DNA of 64,000 nt from Cryptomeria japonica. Taxonomy: Eukaryota > Streptophyta > Pinopsida > Cupressales > Cupressaceae. The DNA lies in assembly GCF_030272615.1 (NCBI RefSeq), contig NC_081408.1, positions 769,135,336 to 769,199,335 of the forward strand. Reading direction: 5' to 3'. Both the position numbers and the translations under genes were made by a program. Below, piece by piece: positions 1 to 11,189 of this stretch. The notes beneath the pieces are model-generated. The model was not told the origin of the DNA. It ran no database searches and was given only the letters and a program-made list of their open reading frames with translations. Every line of letters starts with the position of its first letter. The stretch's first letter is position 1.

Positions 1-258
1 TAAAGTGACATCATACCATAAAAACCATTACACTACTATAGGTATGTGAATGAGTCAATTATTGTGACATAGGAGGGTGTATAGGAGTGATAGAAAGATG
101 AGGAGTGATACGTATTTAGGTATATTTTGTATAGGGGGTGGGGGTTTAACAATATCTAAGAGACACATGATACTTCTAGAAGGCCTTTGATGAGTTCCAG
201 TAGGAAAGGGATATTATGTGGAGACAATATTTGCATGTGGAGTAGTGGAATGACGATG
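1..258. other. Left flank outside the outer retrotransposon
   Basis: No open frame, RNA gene or recognisable repeat is visible here. It ends in the 5-bp target duplication of the outer element, so it is the older DNA into which that element inserted. The right flank after 62939 is its continuation. Confidence 0.6.
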
Positions 259-263
259 GTGAC
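259..263. repeat. Target-site duplication GTGAC, left copy
   Basis: GTGAC lies directly before the TGTATACAC start of the left LTR. The identical GTGAC follows the end of the right LTR at 62935-62939. Five bases is the normal duplication made by Ty3/gypsy integrases, and the exact match shows that LTRs 62 kb apart belong to one insertion. Confidence 0.9.
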
Positions 264-1421
264 TGTATACACATAAAAATGGCTATGAGCAATTAAATAA
301 ATATTTTATATTTATTTAATAATTATTCTTCTATTAAATAGTTAATTTGAAAAGATTAATTCATTTAATTCATTTCGTGTCTTTCTATTAATTAATAATT
401 TATTAATTAATTCATCAATTCTATTCCTCTAAAATAATTAAATATCTAATATTTAATTATTCCTCTAATCAAGTTAATTAAATATCTAATGTTTAATTAT
501 CTCCTTTAATCAATTAAATATCTAATATTTAATGGTTATTCTCCTATCCTATAGTCTCAAATATTAAATGATTTCCTAAATTATTTAATCTTTCTTATCC
601 AACTCACCTTCCATCTCCACTTCATCTTCCTTTTGCCAACTCATCCATCATGTGGCTAAGGAAATTAATATTTCTTAAATATTAATTCATCATTTATCTT
701 CAACCTCCAAATTCAATAAATATTGTCTACGTACACATATTTTATAACCATCTTCTATATTCTCTCCAACACCCCCTACATCTTAGGAAGGACTTGAGTC
801 CACTTGTTCTATCATACCTAAATCTTCTCCAACCATCCCTAGATTCTCTCAGTTAGCAACCCAATCAAGGTGAGATGAGTGACACTTGTCTACTCCTTCC
901 CCCTTTCTCTCAACCTTCACCTTTGCTCACAGTCATCCAAATCTGTAGATCTAATCATGACCGTTGATCTAAGCCACATCATCTCATCCTCTCAAGGTCT
1001 ATAAAATCAAGAGCTTCAGTTGAAAGAGAGTTAAACTTCAAGTGCATTTTCAAGCAAATCATTTGTAAAACTTATGCATCCGTGAGTTTTAATCTTGAAG
1101 AAAATAGCAATTATCATATAGCATAATCATGTAGTATTGCATATCATAGCATTTGTTAACTATCAGTTATCAGTCCATTCTTCATATGCCATCTTGAAAG
1201 CTATCAATGCATTGTCTGAGAGCACACCATCTGCAACCAGGAACAATGGAGTTAGGACATAATGAGACATAACCATGAAGGTAATATTAGTATTTTTATT
1301 TCATATGTATTTCATGTAGTTTCATTGGTTGAGTTTGGATTTCCTATAGCATTTCCATTTGTATTTTGTGAAACTAATTTGTTGCAAGTAGCATTCTGAG
1401 GATGAAATTCAAGTCGACACA
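264..1421 (+). repeat. 5' LTR of outer Tat element
   Basis: Begins TGTATACACATAAAAATGG and ends GTCGACACA (TG..CA). It matches 61762-62934 throughout. The copies differ by scattered substitutions and by a 14-bp duplication in the right copy near 62620. The first third is very AT-rich with many TTAATTAAATA runs. A TATAAAA box lies at 1000-1006. Confidence 0.9.
1000..1006 (+). promoter_or_regulatory. TATA box in 5' LTR
   Basis: TATAAAA sits in CAAGGTCTATAAAATCAAG, and the same sequence is kept in the right LTR at 62498-62504. It is the best TATA candidate in this LTR and would place the transcript start about 30 bp downstream. Inferred from sequence only. Confidence 0.55.
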
Positions 1422-1424
1422 TTT

Positions 1425-1442
1425 TGGCGCCCACCGTGGAGC
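1425..1442 (+). other. Primer binding site of outer element
   Basis: TGGCGCCCACCGTGGAGC starts three bases after the left LTR. TGGCGCC at this place is typical of plant gypsy primer binding sites, and the internal Tat element has the related TGGCACACCCCGTGGGAC at the same place on the other strand. I cannot name the tRNA with certainty. Confidence 0.75.
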
Positions 1443-1479
1443 TCATGGACCTCGCATATACCGTTAAAAATCTCGCAAA

Positions 1480-1800
1480 AAGTGAAATTAACGCATTTGT
1501 AATGCAGATTCACGCATGTGTGAATTCTGACAGCGCTTTTGTTCCACAGGTTAGCACATTTGCATCTTAGGTTAGCGCATTTGCATCTCAAGTTAACGCA
1601 TATGTCATGCAGGTTAGCGCTTTTATCTGAAAATTTGCACATTTGCATTACAGGTTAATGTTTTTGTCCTCTAGGTTAGTGCATTTATTAAAGAAATCAC
1701 ACTTTTGTGTCCACATAGCAGCGCTTTTGTAGTACAAGTTAGCGCTTTTTCTCTACAGAGTAGTGCTTTTGAGGGGAAAGATAGCGCATATGTTAGAATA
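1480..1800 (+). repeat. Leader array of short GTTAGCGCATTTGC-type repeats
   Basis: About ten imperfect units of roughly 30-35 bp carry a core like GTTAGCGCATTTGCATC (variants AGCGCTTTTG, AACGCATATG). The same core occurs in the opposite orientation at 60955-61260, upstream of the antisense mobile-domain ORF. Short ORFs on the - strand here are by-products of the repeat. Confidence 0.75.
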
Positions 1801-3653
1801 GCGCTTTTGCTTGCAACTAACAAAATTTTCTTGTAGGTCCGAATGTCCAAGAAATTAAAAAATTTTGAACTACTAACATGCATGTGCAGGATGGTGTTTG
1901 AGATGAATTTCATGCATTTTCTCACCTAGTTAATTAAAAGCCTTATTTTGGGAAGTAATATATCATGTCTTGCTCATTTAATCTAACTAAGAGGATAAAT
2001 TGACAGCATGCAACTTGCATTTTTAGTAACTTCTCTAAAATAGTTGCACATAGACTTTTAAAAAGGCTAAAATAAACACCATGCTTGTTGGAGCAACATC
2101 TCCAAATAGAGGATAGATCACATTGCTATGGAAAGTTAAAAAGAACACTTATATTCTGTGTCTTGAAAGTGGTAGGTATATGCTCTCCCCTTAATTGGGT
2201 GACCAAAAAACCAAACCCACTCTTTTATGCTTTCTTTACTTTCAAACAATTAAATCCTTTAGAGGGTTTGCCTTCCCAAGCTACCTTGAGGGGGCTAGTG
2301 AGAGGGGAATGACCTAAAATGGAAACGAGATAATGCCAAGTCCTTCCAATCCACTCTAAATAAATCATGTTTGTGACGAAAGTCCCAAACAACATGTGTT
2401 GATAAGTTCATACCGACACTATGTTGCCCCATAAACCCTATGGAGCGCAACCTCTATAGGTTGAGAACCTTCTGTATTTACAGAGCTGAAAGTGTCACAT
2501 GTATGGCCACATGACCAGAACCCTTTACTAAAAACCACTTGTACTAGTTGCCAAAATCCTTCTAGTTGTTGGCGCAAGAGGTCGGACCTCTGAAGCGGCT
2601 CACACACATACGGTTCTTAGTAGAGATATAAAGTTTGTCATGGGGATTTTTCATGGAAATTAGTACTTGGCTGCCCCAGAGAAGTGAGTGCCAAAGGTGG
2701 AGCCAGTGGGGTCAAGCATCTAAATATCCGCTTTGAATAGCGTAGCCTCGGGGGAAACCCCATGTGAGATTCAACAACTATTGTCTCAGCCTGCCATAAG
2801 ATTTGTACTGGCTTGTACATTTTGTTTATTAAACATTGTGTCTTCTATGTCTGTTACATATTCAAAATGGTCAAAAATTGAAGAAAATTATCATCTACGA
2901 GTGAGCAAAAAAATCCAACAAATTGCTGAAAAAAAATTGATCAAAAGGGTAATACAAAAGCTTTCCAACATTTGAAACACCAAATCAAAACTAGAGTGTC
3001 AAAACATCAGTATCGAAATAATTCTTGAAGTAGATTTGTCTCTAAACCATCACATATTTTCAAACTAGCCCAACAACTGGGTCACTAATCCAACAGGTTT
3101 TTATAAACATAAACATTCAACAAGCTATTGATTCAAACATCTTAAGTGCAAAAAAAAAAATTCAACATCATTGTCAAGTCTCTCACCAGGATAATCAAAT
3201 CCTCTATCATGAAGCTTGATCAATGTATACTAGGTTCATAATCTTGGATATATCTTTCCTATTTTGAACCTAGGTTATATCAAAATCAAAATCGCACCAA
3301 CATTGGAATCAAACAAACTTGTAAATTGTCAGATGCTTATATGACTTTTAAGTATCACCTTAAGAAAAGAAAACCCAGTTATAAAGCTACTCAGAAAATA
3401 ATAAGATTCTTGTATATCAATCGCAAGATCTTATTAAAACATAGGATATTCCTACACCATTTTCGTCACTACTTACGTGGCTACGGTACAGAGTTTGACG
3501 GAGAAATTTTGCAAAGACGTGCTTTTCAACAAAGAGATGCTTTATCACAACGAACAAACAATAGCCATAAAATCAACAAAGCATATCTTCCTAAACCAAT
3601 AATCACCTATTGACTTTGTCCTTTGGAAATTTCAACAATTTTGAAATAATCAC
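1801..3653 (+). other. 5' leader of outer element (no gene)
   Basis: Non-coding leader between the repeat array and gag. It holds the conserved module at 2395-2830. The remainder (2830-3650) is A-rich and I see no protein signal. Long leaders are usual in Tat elements. Confidence 0.6.
2395..2830 (+). other. Conserved leader module shared by two Tat elements
   Basis: This stretch matches 39420-39850 read on the other strand, which is the same sense because the internal Tat element lies on -. Shared blocks include TTCATACCGACACTATG, CATGTATGGCCACA and GGGGTCAAGCATCTAAATAT. Similarity continues more weakly to about 2230. It is clearly more conserved than the surrounding leader, so a functional RNA segment (packaging, dimerisation or translation control) is possible. 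No structure has been computed. Confidence 0.65.
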
Positions 3654-5758
3654 ATGCCAGTTTGGACTAGAGCTCAATACGAACAACTTAGAAAACAACA
3701 ACAAATGGAGGAAGAAGATAATCCTGTATTCCAAACTTTTGGGTTTATCGTTGTTGATGAAGAAGTAGTCAATAGCACCATTAGAGACCTCGAGCAAGAT
3801 TTCAAATTTGATAGGCTAATGGAAAAATTGTTGGCAAAGCAAAAAGAGAAATATCTCTTGATGTTGGCAAAATATGGAGCTAAACTACCACAAGACTTTA
3901 ACATAGAAAACTTGAAACAAGATGTGGAGGCAAGTAACACCCAAAACACAAATGATCCAAATAACGAAGATTTGAACAAAGAAAGTCATGAAGAAACAAG
4001 GAAAGAAAGGAATGACACAAGAAAAGAGCGTAGTGATAAAAGAACTCACGAAGAAACAAGGAAACTATGTGGATAATCCATTGTTAAACCTTACTCAACA
4101 AATGAAAACTCTACAACAACAGATACAAGACATGCAAAATGGAACAAGCTCCAAGAAGTATTCATTAGAAGATATATGCCCATATCCATTCGATAAGAAT
4201 TTGAATATGATACCATTTCCGCAACATTGCGAGATTCCTAAATATGACAAATACGATGGAAAATCTGATTCTCGAGATCACATTAGGGAGTTTTGTACTT
4301 TGAGCATGGAATTTGCTCACGATGAAACTTACCTTATGCGTCTTTTTCCTAACAGTTTAAATGGACAATCAATGGAGTGGTTTTCAAGATTACCATCCGG
4401 AATCAAATCTTTTGAAGAACTTGTGAATAGATTTATTTCACAATACTCCTACAATATAAGGAATGAGATAACAATGTTGGATCTTTGCAATGTTAAACAA
4501 AAGAATGGTGAATCTTTTATGATCTTCTTACAATGATGGAAATCTATCTTTAATAGGTATCCCCAAGATGTACCTGATCAAGAAAAAATAGACATATTCA
4601 TTGATAATCTTATCAATGAAATGAGTTATCGACTAAGAATGCAATGTGCCAAAATGATCGAGAATGGTCTGAAAATAGAGAACGTGATGGTAAAGAAAGG
4701 AGAGCTAAAACATTACAATAATTCCTACAACAACAACAACAACAACAATAACAATAACAATAACAATGACAAACCCAAGTTCTGGTCAAAGAATAGGAAT
4801 GTCAGCAATGAAGGAAACGACGATAATAGTGCTACAAAACAACAACAACCAATTTTTAATCTATCAAGTCAAATCCCAAGCAATAACAATCCAAACAGCA
4901 ATAAAGCCAAGTCCTTCTTCTCTAATCCTCGGAGGAAATTCACAAACATTGGAGAACCTTTGGAATCAGCTCTAAAAACTTTGCTTGCCAAAAAATTGAT
5001 TGTTTTACCAAAAGCAAGAAGTTATGAACCACCAGTCAAGCCAAATTGGTGGAATGACAATCATTTTTGCAATTACCATCGGAATAAAGGACACCAAACA
5101 AATGATTGTCAGAGATTGAAACACCTTATCCAAGATCTAATCGATAACAGAACCATCACAGTGGCTAGCCATAAGACAAACGAATCACACCTAGCTTTCA
5201 AAACTCTACTTCTGAATTATGACAAAGGTGAACCATCCCAATTAAAAGATGACAAAGGAAAAGCCAAAGTGAATTACACTTATACCTATGATGATGTGAT
5301 AAATGTTATCATTGTTAAAGATAATCCATATTCAGAGCCAATCAATGTTATTACGAGAAGCAAAGTGAAGGTTACCTTTCCAGGTATAGCAAAAGACCCA
5401 ACATCCACTTTACAACAATACAATTTAGTAGAGAAATTACAAAGAATACCCACTCAAATATCAATTTTGGAACTTCTCAAAGTTTCACCTATGCATAAGG
5501 AAATTTTGGAGAAAACCTTAGTGGAAAAAATAGTTTCAAAAGATTTGGATATAGATCAGTTCCAAAACATGGTAGGACACCTTATAGCTCATCATTGCTT
5601 ATCATTTTCTGAAAATGATGACGCATCCTTGCAACATCCTCTCAATGCTCCCTTACGTGTTGAAGACACCATCAATAAAAATCATGTCAAACGTGTACTC
5701 ATAGATGGAGGAGCCGGCTTAAACATTTGTGCATTAAGTTTGATAAAAGCTTTGGGAT
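3654..5758 (+). pseudogene. Gag and protease N-terminal half, outer Tat element (broken)
   Basis: The gag reading starts MPVWTRAQYEQLRK at 3654. It changes frame near 4060, continues through a retrotransposon gag domain (EDICPYPFDK, ETYLMRLFP, MEWFSRLP), and meets an in-frame TGA at 4534 where the sister element reads FLQRW, consistent with CGA to TGA. A zinc knuckle of the C-x2-H-x4-H-x4-C kind (CNYHRNKGHQTNDC) lies near 5070-5110, as in other Tat gags. The aspartic protease active site reads VLIDGGAGLNIC near 5698. Coding then stops because a solo LTR inserted right after the codons for ALG; the frame resumes at 7029. Gag would coat the RNA and protease would cut the polyprotein. Confidence 0.85.
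4725..4770 (+). repeat. AAC/AAT microsatellite inside gag
   Basis: A run of AAC then AAT triplets is read in frame as a poly-asparagine stretch in the gag linker, before DKPKFW. The triplet repeat keeps the frame; the sister Tat element lacks it at this place. Confidence 0.9.
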
Positions 5759-7028
5759 TGTAGCGTCCTAAAATTGTGACACTTGCAATTTCGACTGCAT
5801 TTCGGTCTTCACGATGGCGACGTAACACGCAACCTGAATGGAGACCCCGAAACTTGTCCACGACACTAAAAACTGCATTTTTCAAGCACCCTGGCCTGAA
5901 CCTCCTTTGCACCCTGCTGTCCTGGGAGGTGGGACCAGAGCGCCCAGCGCCTTGGTCCTTCAGGACCAGAGCGCTCAGCGCCCTGGTCCCCCAGGACCAT
6001 GGCGCCCAGTGCCCTGGTCCCTGGGCCTATTTTGGGCCCGGTCTCCTATGGGATCTCGGGTCTTTTTGTTTGCAAATTGGAAAATTAACTTTCCTGGTCG
6101 GCCTAAGGTCGGGAAAATCAGTCTATTAACCCTAATTGACAAGTATATAAACTACATTTTCCTCTCCCATTTGGGTAAGAGACATATACATACATGACGG
6201 AAAAAGCGTGGAAACTATATTCAAGCATTCAAGCATTCATTCCAAGTCTCCATTCAAGGCTAAGTGTTGCATTCAAGTCAAGGATTCAACCATTGAAGAG
6301 GAGATCACTTACTACATGCTACATACAACAATACAACAAACAACAACATCTATACCTTCGCACATAAGGATACAAACATCCTTACAACAAGGTATTAGTA
6401 CTTGTTTTACACTACATACATTTACATTTACATTTACAGCATTTCTCATTTCTTGGTTAATTCCAAAACCGGGGTTTGACCTAAAGGCAAACCCCTAATC
6501 CCTAACCCCCCAATCGTCTTCGCTTTTCTGTGTGTAGGTTGCAGGTACGCGGCTGAAATTGAAGATCTGGAATCCTTGTGCAGAGACGAACAGATCCCCC
6601 TTCGTTTCGCGGATTTTTCGGAGGACCGTGGCGCCGAGCGCCATCGTCCTGACAACTTTTGCTCAAATTTGCAGGACAGCGCCGTATCGACATTTTACTA
6701 CTAATTCCAGGTCTGCAGCTTCATACTATATCCCTATCTCAGTTTATAAGCGAATCTTTGTCACTTTCTATGCATTCCTAGCTTAATCCTTCTATGCACA
6801 TTCTTTACAAAAGAGGGTAGCCTTGCTGTCTTAACCCTTGAAACTCATTTAGCATCCAATCTTGCATTGTGTGGGATTGGATCTTGTGGGTTTCAACCCC
6901 TCTTTTGAATGTAAAGTCTCTCCCCTAAGTGAAAACCATCAACCCTAGCAACCTCCCTTCTCTCTCCTCGGAGTTGAAAGAAGGGAGAGCAACTAGGGTT
7001 CGATTGCAATTTTCTGCTTTACAGGGAT
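5754..7028 (+). mobile_element. Solo LTR (5759-7023) with GGGAT duplication
   Basis: The insert begins TGTAGCGTCCTAAAATTG at 5759 and ends TTTTCTGCTTTACA at 7023. GGGAT flanks it at 5754-5758 and 7024-7028. Removing the insert and one GGGAT restores the reading ALGYSENAVD across the protease gene, matching LGYSDKAVN in the sister Tat element. No PBS, PPT or coding region is inside, so it is a solo LTR of 1265 bp from an unrelated family, left by LTR-LTR recombination. A TATATAA lies at 6144-6150. ORFs at 5776-6197 are chance frames. Confidence 0.92.
5932..6030. repeat. GC-rich tandem units in the solo LTR
   Basis: Three units of about 36 bp of the form GGACCAGAGCGCCCAGCGCC followed by TTGGTCC. 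A related diverged unit (AGGACCGTGGCGCCGAGCGCC) lies at 6622-6650. Each unit is nearly self-complementary (GGACCA...TGGTCC), so hairpins are likely. This is the most GC-rich stretch of the window. Confidence 0.8.
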
Positions 7029-7725
7029 ATTCAGAAAATGCAGTAGACCCGAAAAAGAAAATAACCATCAAGGCTTATGATGAAGTAGAATGTTCTTCTA
7101 AAGGAACTGTTGTGCTACCAATCAAAATAGGACCTATGGAAAGGAATACATTTTGTCAGGTTTTAGATTTGAACCTCTCTTACAACATTCTTCTAGGAAG
7201 CCATGGATTCACAAGATGCAAGCAGTTCCTTCTACATATCATCAATGTGTAAAATTTCCTCATGAAGGACAAGAGATAACTGTAATTGCAGATTCTAGTC
7301 AATATTGCAATAATTTGAAGCCAACACAAGATACAAGAGTTTCACATAATAGAGAATCAGTATATCCTACCAAAGAAATTCAAGCAAAGTTATGGGAAAC
7401 TTTTGAGGAAAAGCTCAAATTAAATGATGAAGGAATGGGAAAATATTCTTTGTATAATTTTCCACTTTCCCCTAAGTCATATGGAAAGCCTACAGATATT
7501 CAATCAAAGACGTCAGAAAGATCAAAACATATGTTTAAAGGAACATTTGTTAGTGATGGAACTCTTGAAGAAGAAAATGAAGACAAAGACATTCTTGGTT
7601 GGTTGTACAAGGATGAAGATAAAACTATAGCAATAGCAGTAGAAGTCAATATTCCCATGAAACAATATGGCAAAGGTTATGAAATCATGCAAAAAATGGG
7701 ATATTAAGGGAAAGGACCAATTGGT
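7029..7725 (+). pseudogene. Protease C-terminal half and G-patch, outer Tat element
   Basis: After the solo LTR the reading continues SENAVDPKKKITIKAYDE, then VVLPIKIGP and YNILLG, typical of the Tat protease. A frame change near 7190-7210 leads to WIHKMQAVPSTYHQCVKFP. The segment ends with YGKGYEIMQKMGY, an in-frame TAA at 7705, then GKGPIG. The glycine pattern is that of a G-patch, an RNA-binding motif known between protease and RT in some LTR elements. At least one frameshift and one stop make it non-functional. Confidence 0.8.
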
Positions 7726-9298
7726 AAGTGACATCAAGGTGTTTCAGAACCTATTTGTCCACACTCGCAATCCAAAGAAGATAAATCTGGGCTTGGATAT
7801 CTAAAATTAAATCAAAAGCAACATAATTATCAACAACAAAAGTGGAGAAAGAAATCAGTCTCTAAAGAAGAACAATGGCAAGAAAAGCTGCATCAAGAGA
7901 CAGAAATAGTAATCAATAAACAAAAGAAGCAAGAAGAACTTGAAAAGAAAGAAGAGGAGATTACCATCAAAGGTAAGGAAGAATTTTGTCAACAAGTTCT
8001 GAAAAATACAAACAAATGCAAAATCTGAACAAGATATTCCAAAAGCAGTGAAAATAGAGATGGCAGAAATCAGAGAACTTTTTGCACCATACAACATTCC
8101 TGTATGGTATAGTGGAGTAGTCTTAGATCATGATTCAGAGACAGATTCAAATGAGTATGAATGGGGTCCAGATGTCTTATCTACTACATCAAGTAAGGAA
8201 CACGATGAAGACCAAGCAGCTATCACGAAAGAAGACTTGTCTATTACAAAACAAAAGATGGAGTTAGAAAGAAGGCAAGAAAAACTCAGAATTTAGAGAA
8301 AAGAGGCGTATGCAAAAAGGAAAGGGAATGACAAAGACAAAGAAGTAATGCCACAAGAAGTACAAAAAAGGATAGATCAAGCATCTAGAAATATAAGATT
8401 TTCATCAAAAGAGGAACAAGATGTATCCAGATGTGGCAGAACCATAGAAGAATTAAGAGATAGTCAAGTTGGATTGACTATTAGTCCAGAAGAAGTTGAG
8501 TTTGAAAGGAGACAAAATCTAGCAAAAGAATCCTCTTTATCATGTACAAAAGTATGTCAAATCCAAAATGCAAATGAGGTCAATCAAGAAGGGATTTGCA
8601 GTATTAAAGATGTGTGTGTTGATATAATCCATTCGTTTAAGGGACAAACGTCAGTTGAAGAACCACTTGAGTGTGAACTACAAAATACTAATACTGATTT
8701 TGTTAGAACTAATTGGGAGATGCTTGGGAAATACAATTCTCAAAAACATTTAATCTATGACAGTAGCTATTCTATGCCAAATTATGATCATTATGTCATG
8801 AATGTTGAAACACCTAATGATGACAATGATTATGATTTACCCCTTCTTCATCTTGAACTAATTGATTGGGATAATTTATAAAACCTTGAACTAAATGTCT
8901 TTTCCAATGATCATGACTTAGCTGTGTACCTTAATGTTGTCGAACCCATCACACCTAAGATATCTTCCATTGCAAAATCAAGTAATGTTTCTCATAGTCA
9001 AGAGAATGCAAAACTCTCCAGTTGCAAAAGCGAAATAAAACAAGGAAAGAGACGTATTGTTGAAAACCATTTCATGGCAACACTAGATCAATCAAAAGAG
9101 AAAATAAAGGACATATCTGATGGTGAGAACCTCTTTGAGGCTCCAGAAGATGGAAAGTTTGACATTCTTCCTACATATTTTCAAGAGAGATCTGCTATCC
9201 TAATAGAACCAATAGAAGCAGTAAGCATTGGTACATCAAAGGATCCTAAAATACTTCATTATGCTGCCTCATTGTCAGAAGAAGAGAGGAAATAATAC
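7726..9298 (+). pseudogene. Spacer polyprotein region between G-patch and RT
   Basis: A broken, charged, low-conservation part of the Tat polyprotein, with open pieces at 8048-8296, 8348-8881 and 8924-9295. The end (SKDPKILHYAASLSEEERK, then TAA, then YMEFFKQRQINFAWSY) is the segment usually found just before RT, with FAWSY standing for the common FAWSY/DMPG stretch. Stops at 8294 (TAG), 8879 (TAA) and 9293 (TAA) interrupt it. I see no enzymatic domain. Confidence 0.65.
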
Positions 9299-10235
9299 AT
9301 GGAATTCTTTAAGCAAAGACAAATAAATTTTGCTTGGTCCTATGCATATATGCCAAGACTTAATACAGATCTTATCATGCATCATCTTAATGTGGATTTA
9401 AAAGCAAAACAAGTTAAACAGAAGCTAAGAAAGATGCATCCACACATTGCTCTTCTTGTAAAAACCAAGTTGAAGAAACTATTAGAAGTGGGTTTTATAA
9501 GACCTGTTGCTTATCCAGAATGGGTTTCAAGTATTGTACTAGTGTCAAAATCAAATAAAAGCATAAGAGTTTGTACAGATTTCAGAGATCTAAATAAAGC
9601 ATGTCCAAAAGATGATTTCTCGCTACCAAAAATTGATAATAGTGGACTTGTCAGCAGGGCATGAGATGTTTTCATTAATGGATGGCTTCTCGGGATATAA
9701 TCAAATAAGAATCACACCTGAAGATCAAGAAAACACAGCTTTCACCTGTGCATGGGGAACATATTGTTGGAATGTTATGCCATTTGGGATTAATAATGCA
9801 GGAGCAACTTATCAAAGGGCTATGATGACAATTGTCCATGATATGATGCATACATTTATGGAAGATTGTGTCGATGACATACTTGCAAAATCTCATACAA
9901 GACAAGAACATTTGAACATCTTAAGCAAGATTTTTGATAGGCTGGAAAGATATCAATTGAGATTAAATCCAAAGAAATGTGCATTTGGGGTAACCTCTGG
10001 AAAACTCCTTGGGTACATTATATCAACTCGTGGAATTGAAGTAGATCTTGAAAAGGTCAAAGCCATCATGGAGATGGAGTCACCTAGGAACATAAGTCAA
10101 TTGTGATCTTTACAAGGAAGATTGCAATCAATCAAGAGATTTGTTTCTCAGTTAGCAGATAGATGTCTTCCATTCACCCATCTTCTACATAAAAATATTC
10201 CATTTAAATGAGATCTAAAATGTGAAGAAGCTTTT
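9299..10235 (+). pseudogene. Reverse transcriptase, outer Tat element (broken)
   Basis: Ty3/gypsy RT would copy element RNA into DNA. Landmarks in order: VGFIRPVAYPEWVSSIVLV, RVCTDFRDLNKACPKDDF, a frameshift near 9640, GHEMFSLMDGFSGYNQI, MPFGINNAGATYQR, and the catalytic motif CVDDI near 9868 (usually YVDDI in this clade), then NPKKCAFGV and LLGYIISTRGIEV. TGA codons occur at 10104 (before SLQGRL) and 10209. The length fits a whole RT with thumb. The frameshift, stops and the unusual Cys before VDD show it is dead. Confidence 0.9.
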
Positions 10236-10640
10236 TTGCACATAAAAGAATATCTTATGAGTCCTCTTGTACTGGTATCACCAACCAAAGGGAAACCATT
10301 GTTGCTCTATATTTCAGCAACAAATGTATCATTAGGAGCTCTCCTAACTCAACATGATGAAGAAGGAAAAGAAAGAGTAGTATATTATATTAGTAGAACG
10401 CTTGTTGGTTATGAATTAAATTATTCCTCAATAGAAAAGACATGTCTAGCTGTTGTATTTGCAACTCAGAAGCTGTGACATTATATGTTGATTCATTCTG
10501 TAAAACTAATAGCAAAGATAGATCCCCTCAAATATTTGTTGAGCAAGTCAACCTTGACAGGGAGACTAGCCAAATGGGTTATGATACTGAGTGAATTTGA
10601 TATAGAGTATGTTGACCGAAAAGCTATCAAGGGACAAGTC
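10236..10640 (+). pseudogene. Gypsy-type RNase H, outer Tat element (degenerate)
   Basis: The reading LLLYISATNVSLGALLTQ, YYISRTLVGYELNYSSIEK and CLAVVFATQKL follows RT directly. In an active gypsy RNase H the first block holds a catalytic Asp (like LDASD); here it is ISATN. That loss is expected in Tat elements, where the first RNase H decays after a second one is gained. A TGA at 10476 interrupts before HYMLIHSV. Confidence 0.8.
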
Positions 10641-10722
10641 ATCGCTGATCAGTTGGCCAATGCACCTTTACAAAATGACATGCCTTTGCACATCGAATTT
10701 CCTAATGCAGATATCTTGACAG

Positions 10723-11189
10723 TAAGTACAAACTTTAGGGAATTGTACTTTGATGGTTCTTATACACAATATGGATCAGGCACAGGAATCTTTTTCATCA
10801 CACCTCAGGGACACACAATTTCGAAATCATATAAACTGCGGTTTCCATGCACCAATAATACTATAGAGTATGAAGCATTGGCTATTGGACTTAAAATGGC
10901 CATTGAATGGAACGCCAAAGAACTACATGTCTATGGTGATTCACAGCTTATCATCAACCAAATAAATGATGAATATCAAACTAAGGATGATAAGCTCATG
11001 CCATACAAACAGCTGGTAGAGGAGTTTAAAGAGCACTTTAAAGAAATATCATTCACTCAGATTCCAAGAAATGAGAATAAAGCAGTAGATGCAATGGCTA
11101 CAATAGCATCTCTCTTGCAAAATAAGGAGAATCAACAACATTATGAATTTCTCATGGAAGATATCTTAATCCCTACCATTCAATCCTAG
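10723..11189 (+). pseudogene. Second (archaeal-type) RNase H, outer Tat element
   Basis: Blocks LYFDGSYTQYGSGTGI, NNTIEYEALAIGLKMA, LHVYGDSQLIINQI and NENKAVDAMATIASLL supply the D-E-D-D catalytic set. A second RNase H of this kind between the gypsy RNase H and integrase is a described hallmark of the Tat clade and fixes the family. The domain is intact within the open stretch 10485-11189, which ends in TAG, but its polyprotein is broken on both sides. Confidence 0.88.

Noticed and set aside
5776-6197. Two overlapping ORFs of about 118 codons on +
   Set aside because: They lie wholly inside the solo LTR and follow its GC-rich tandem units.
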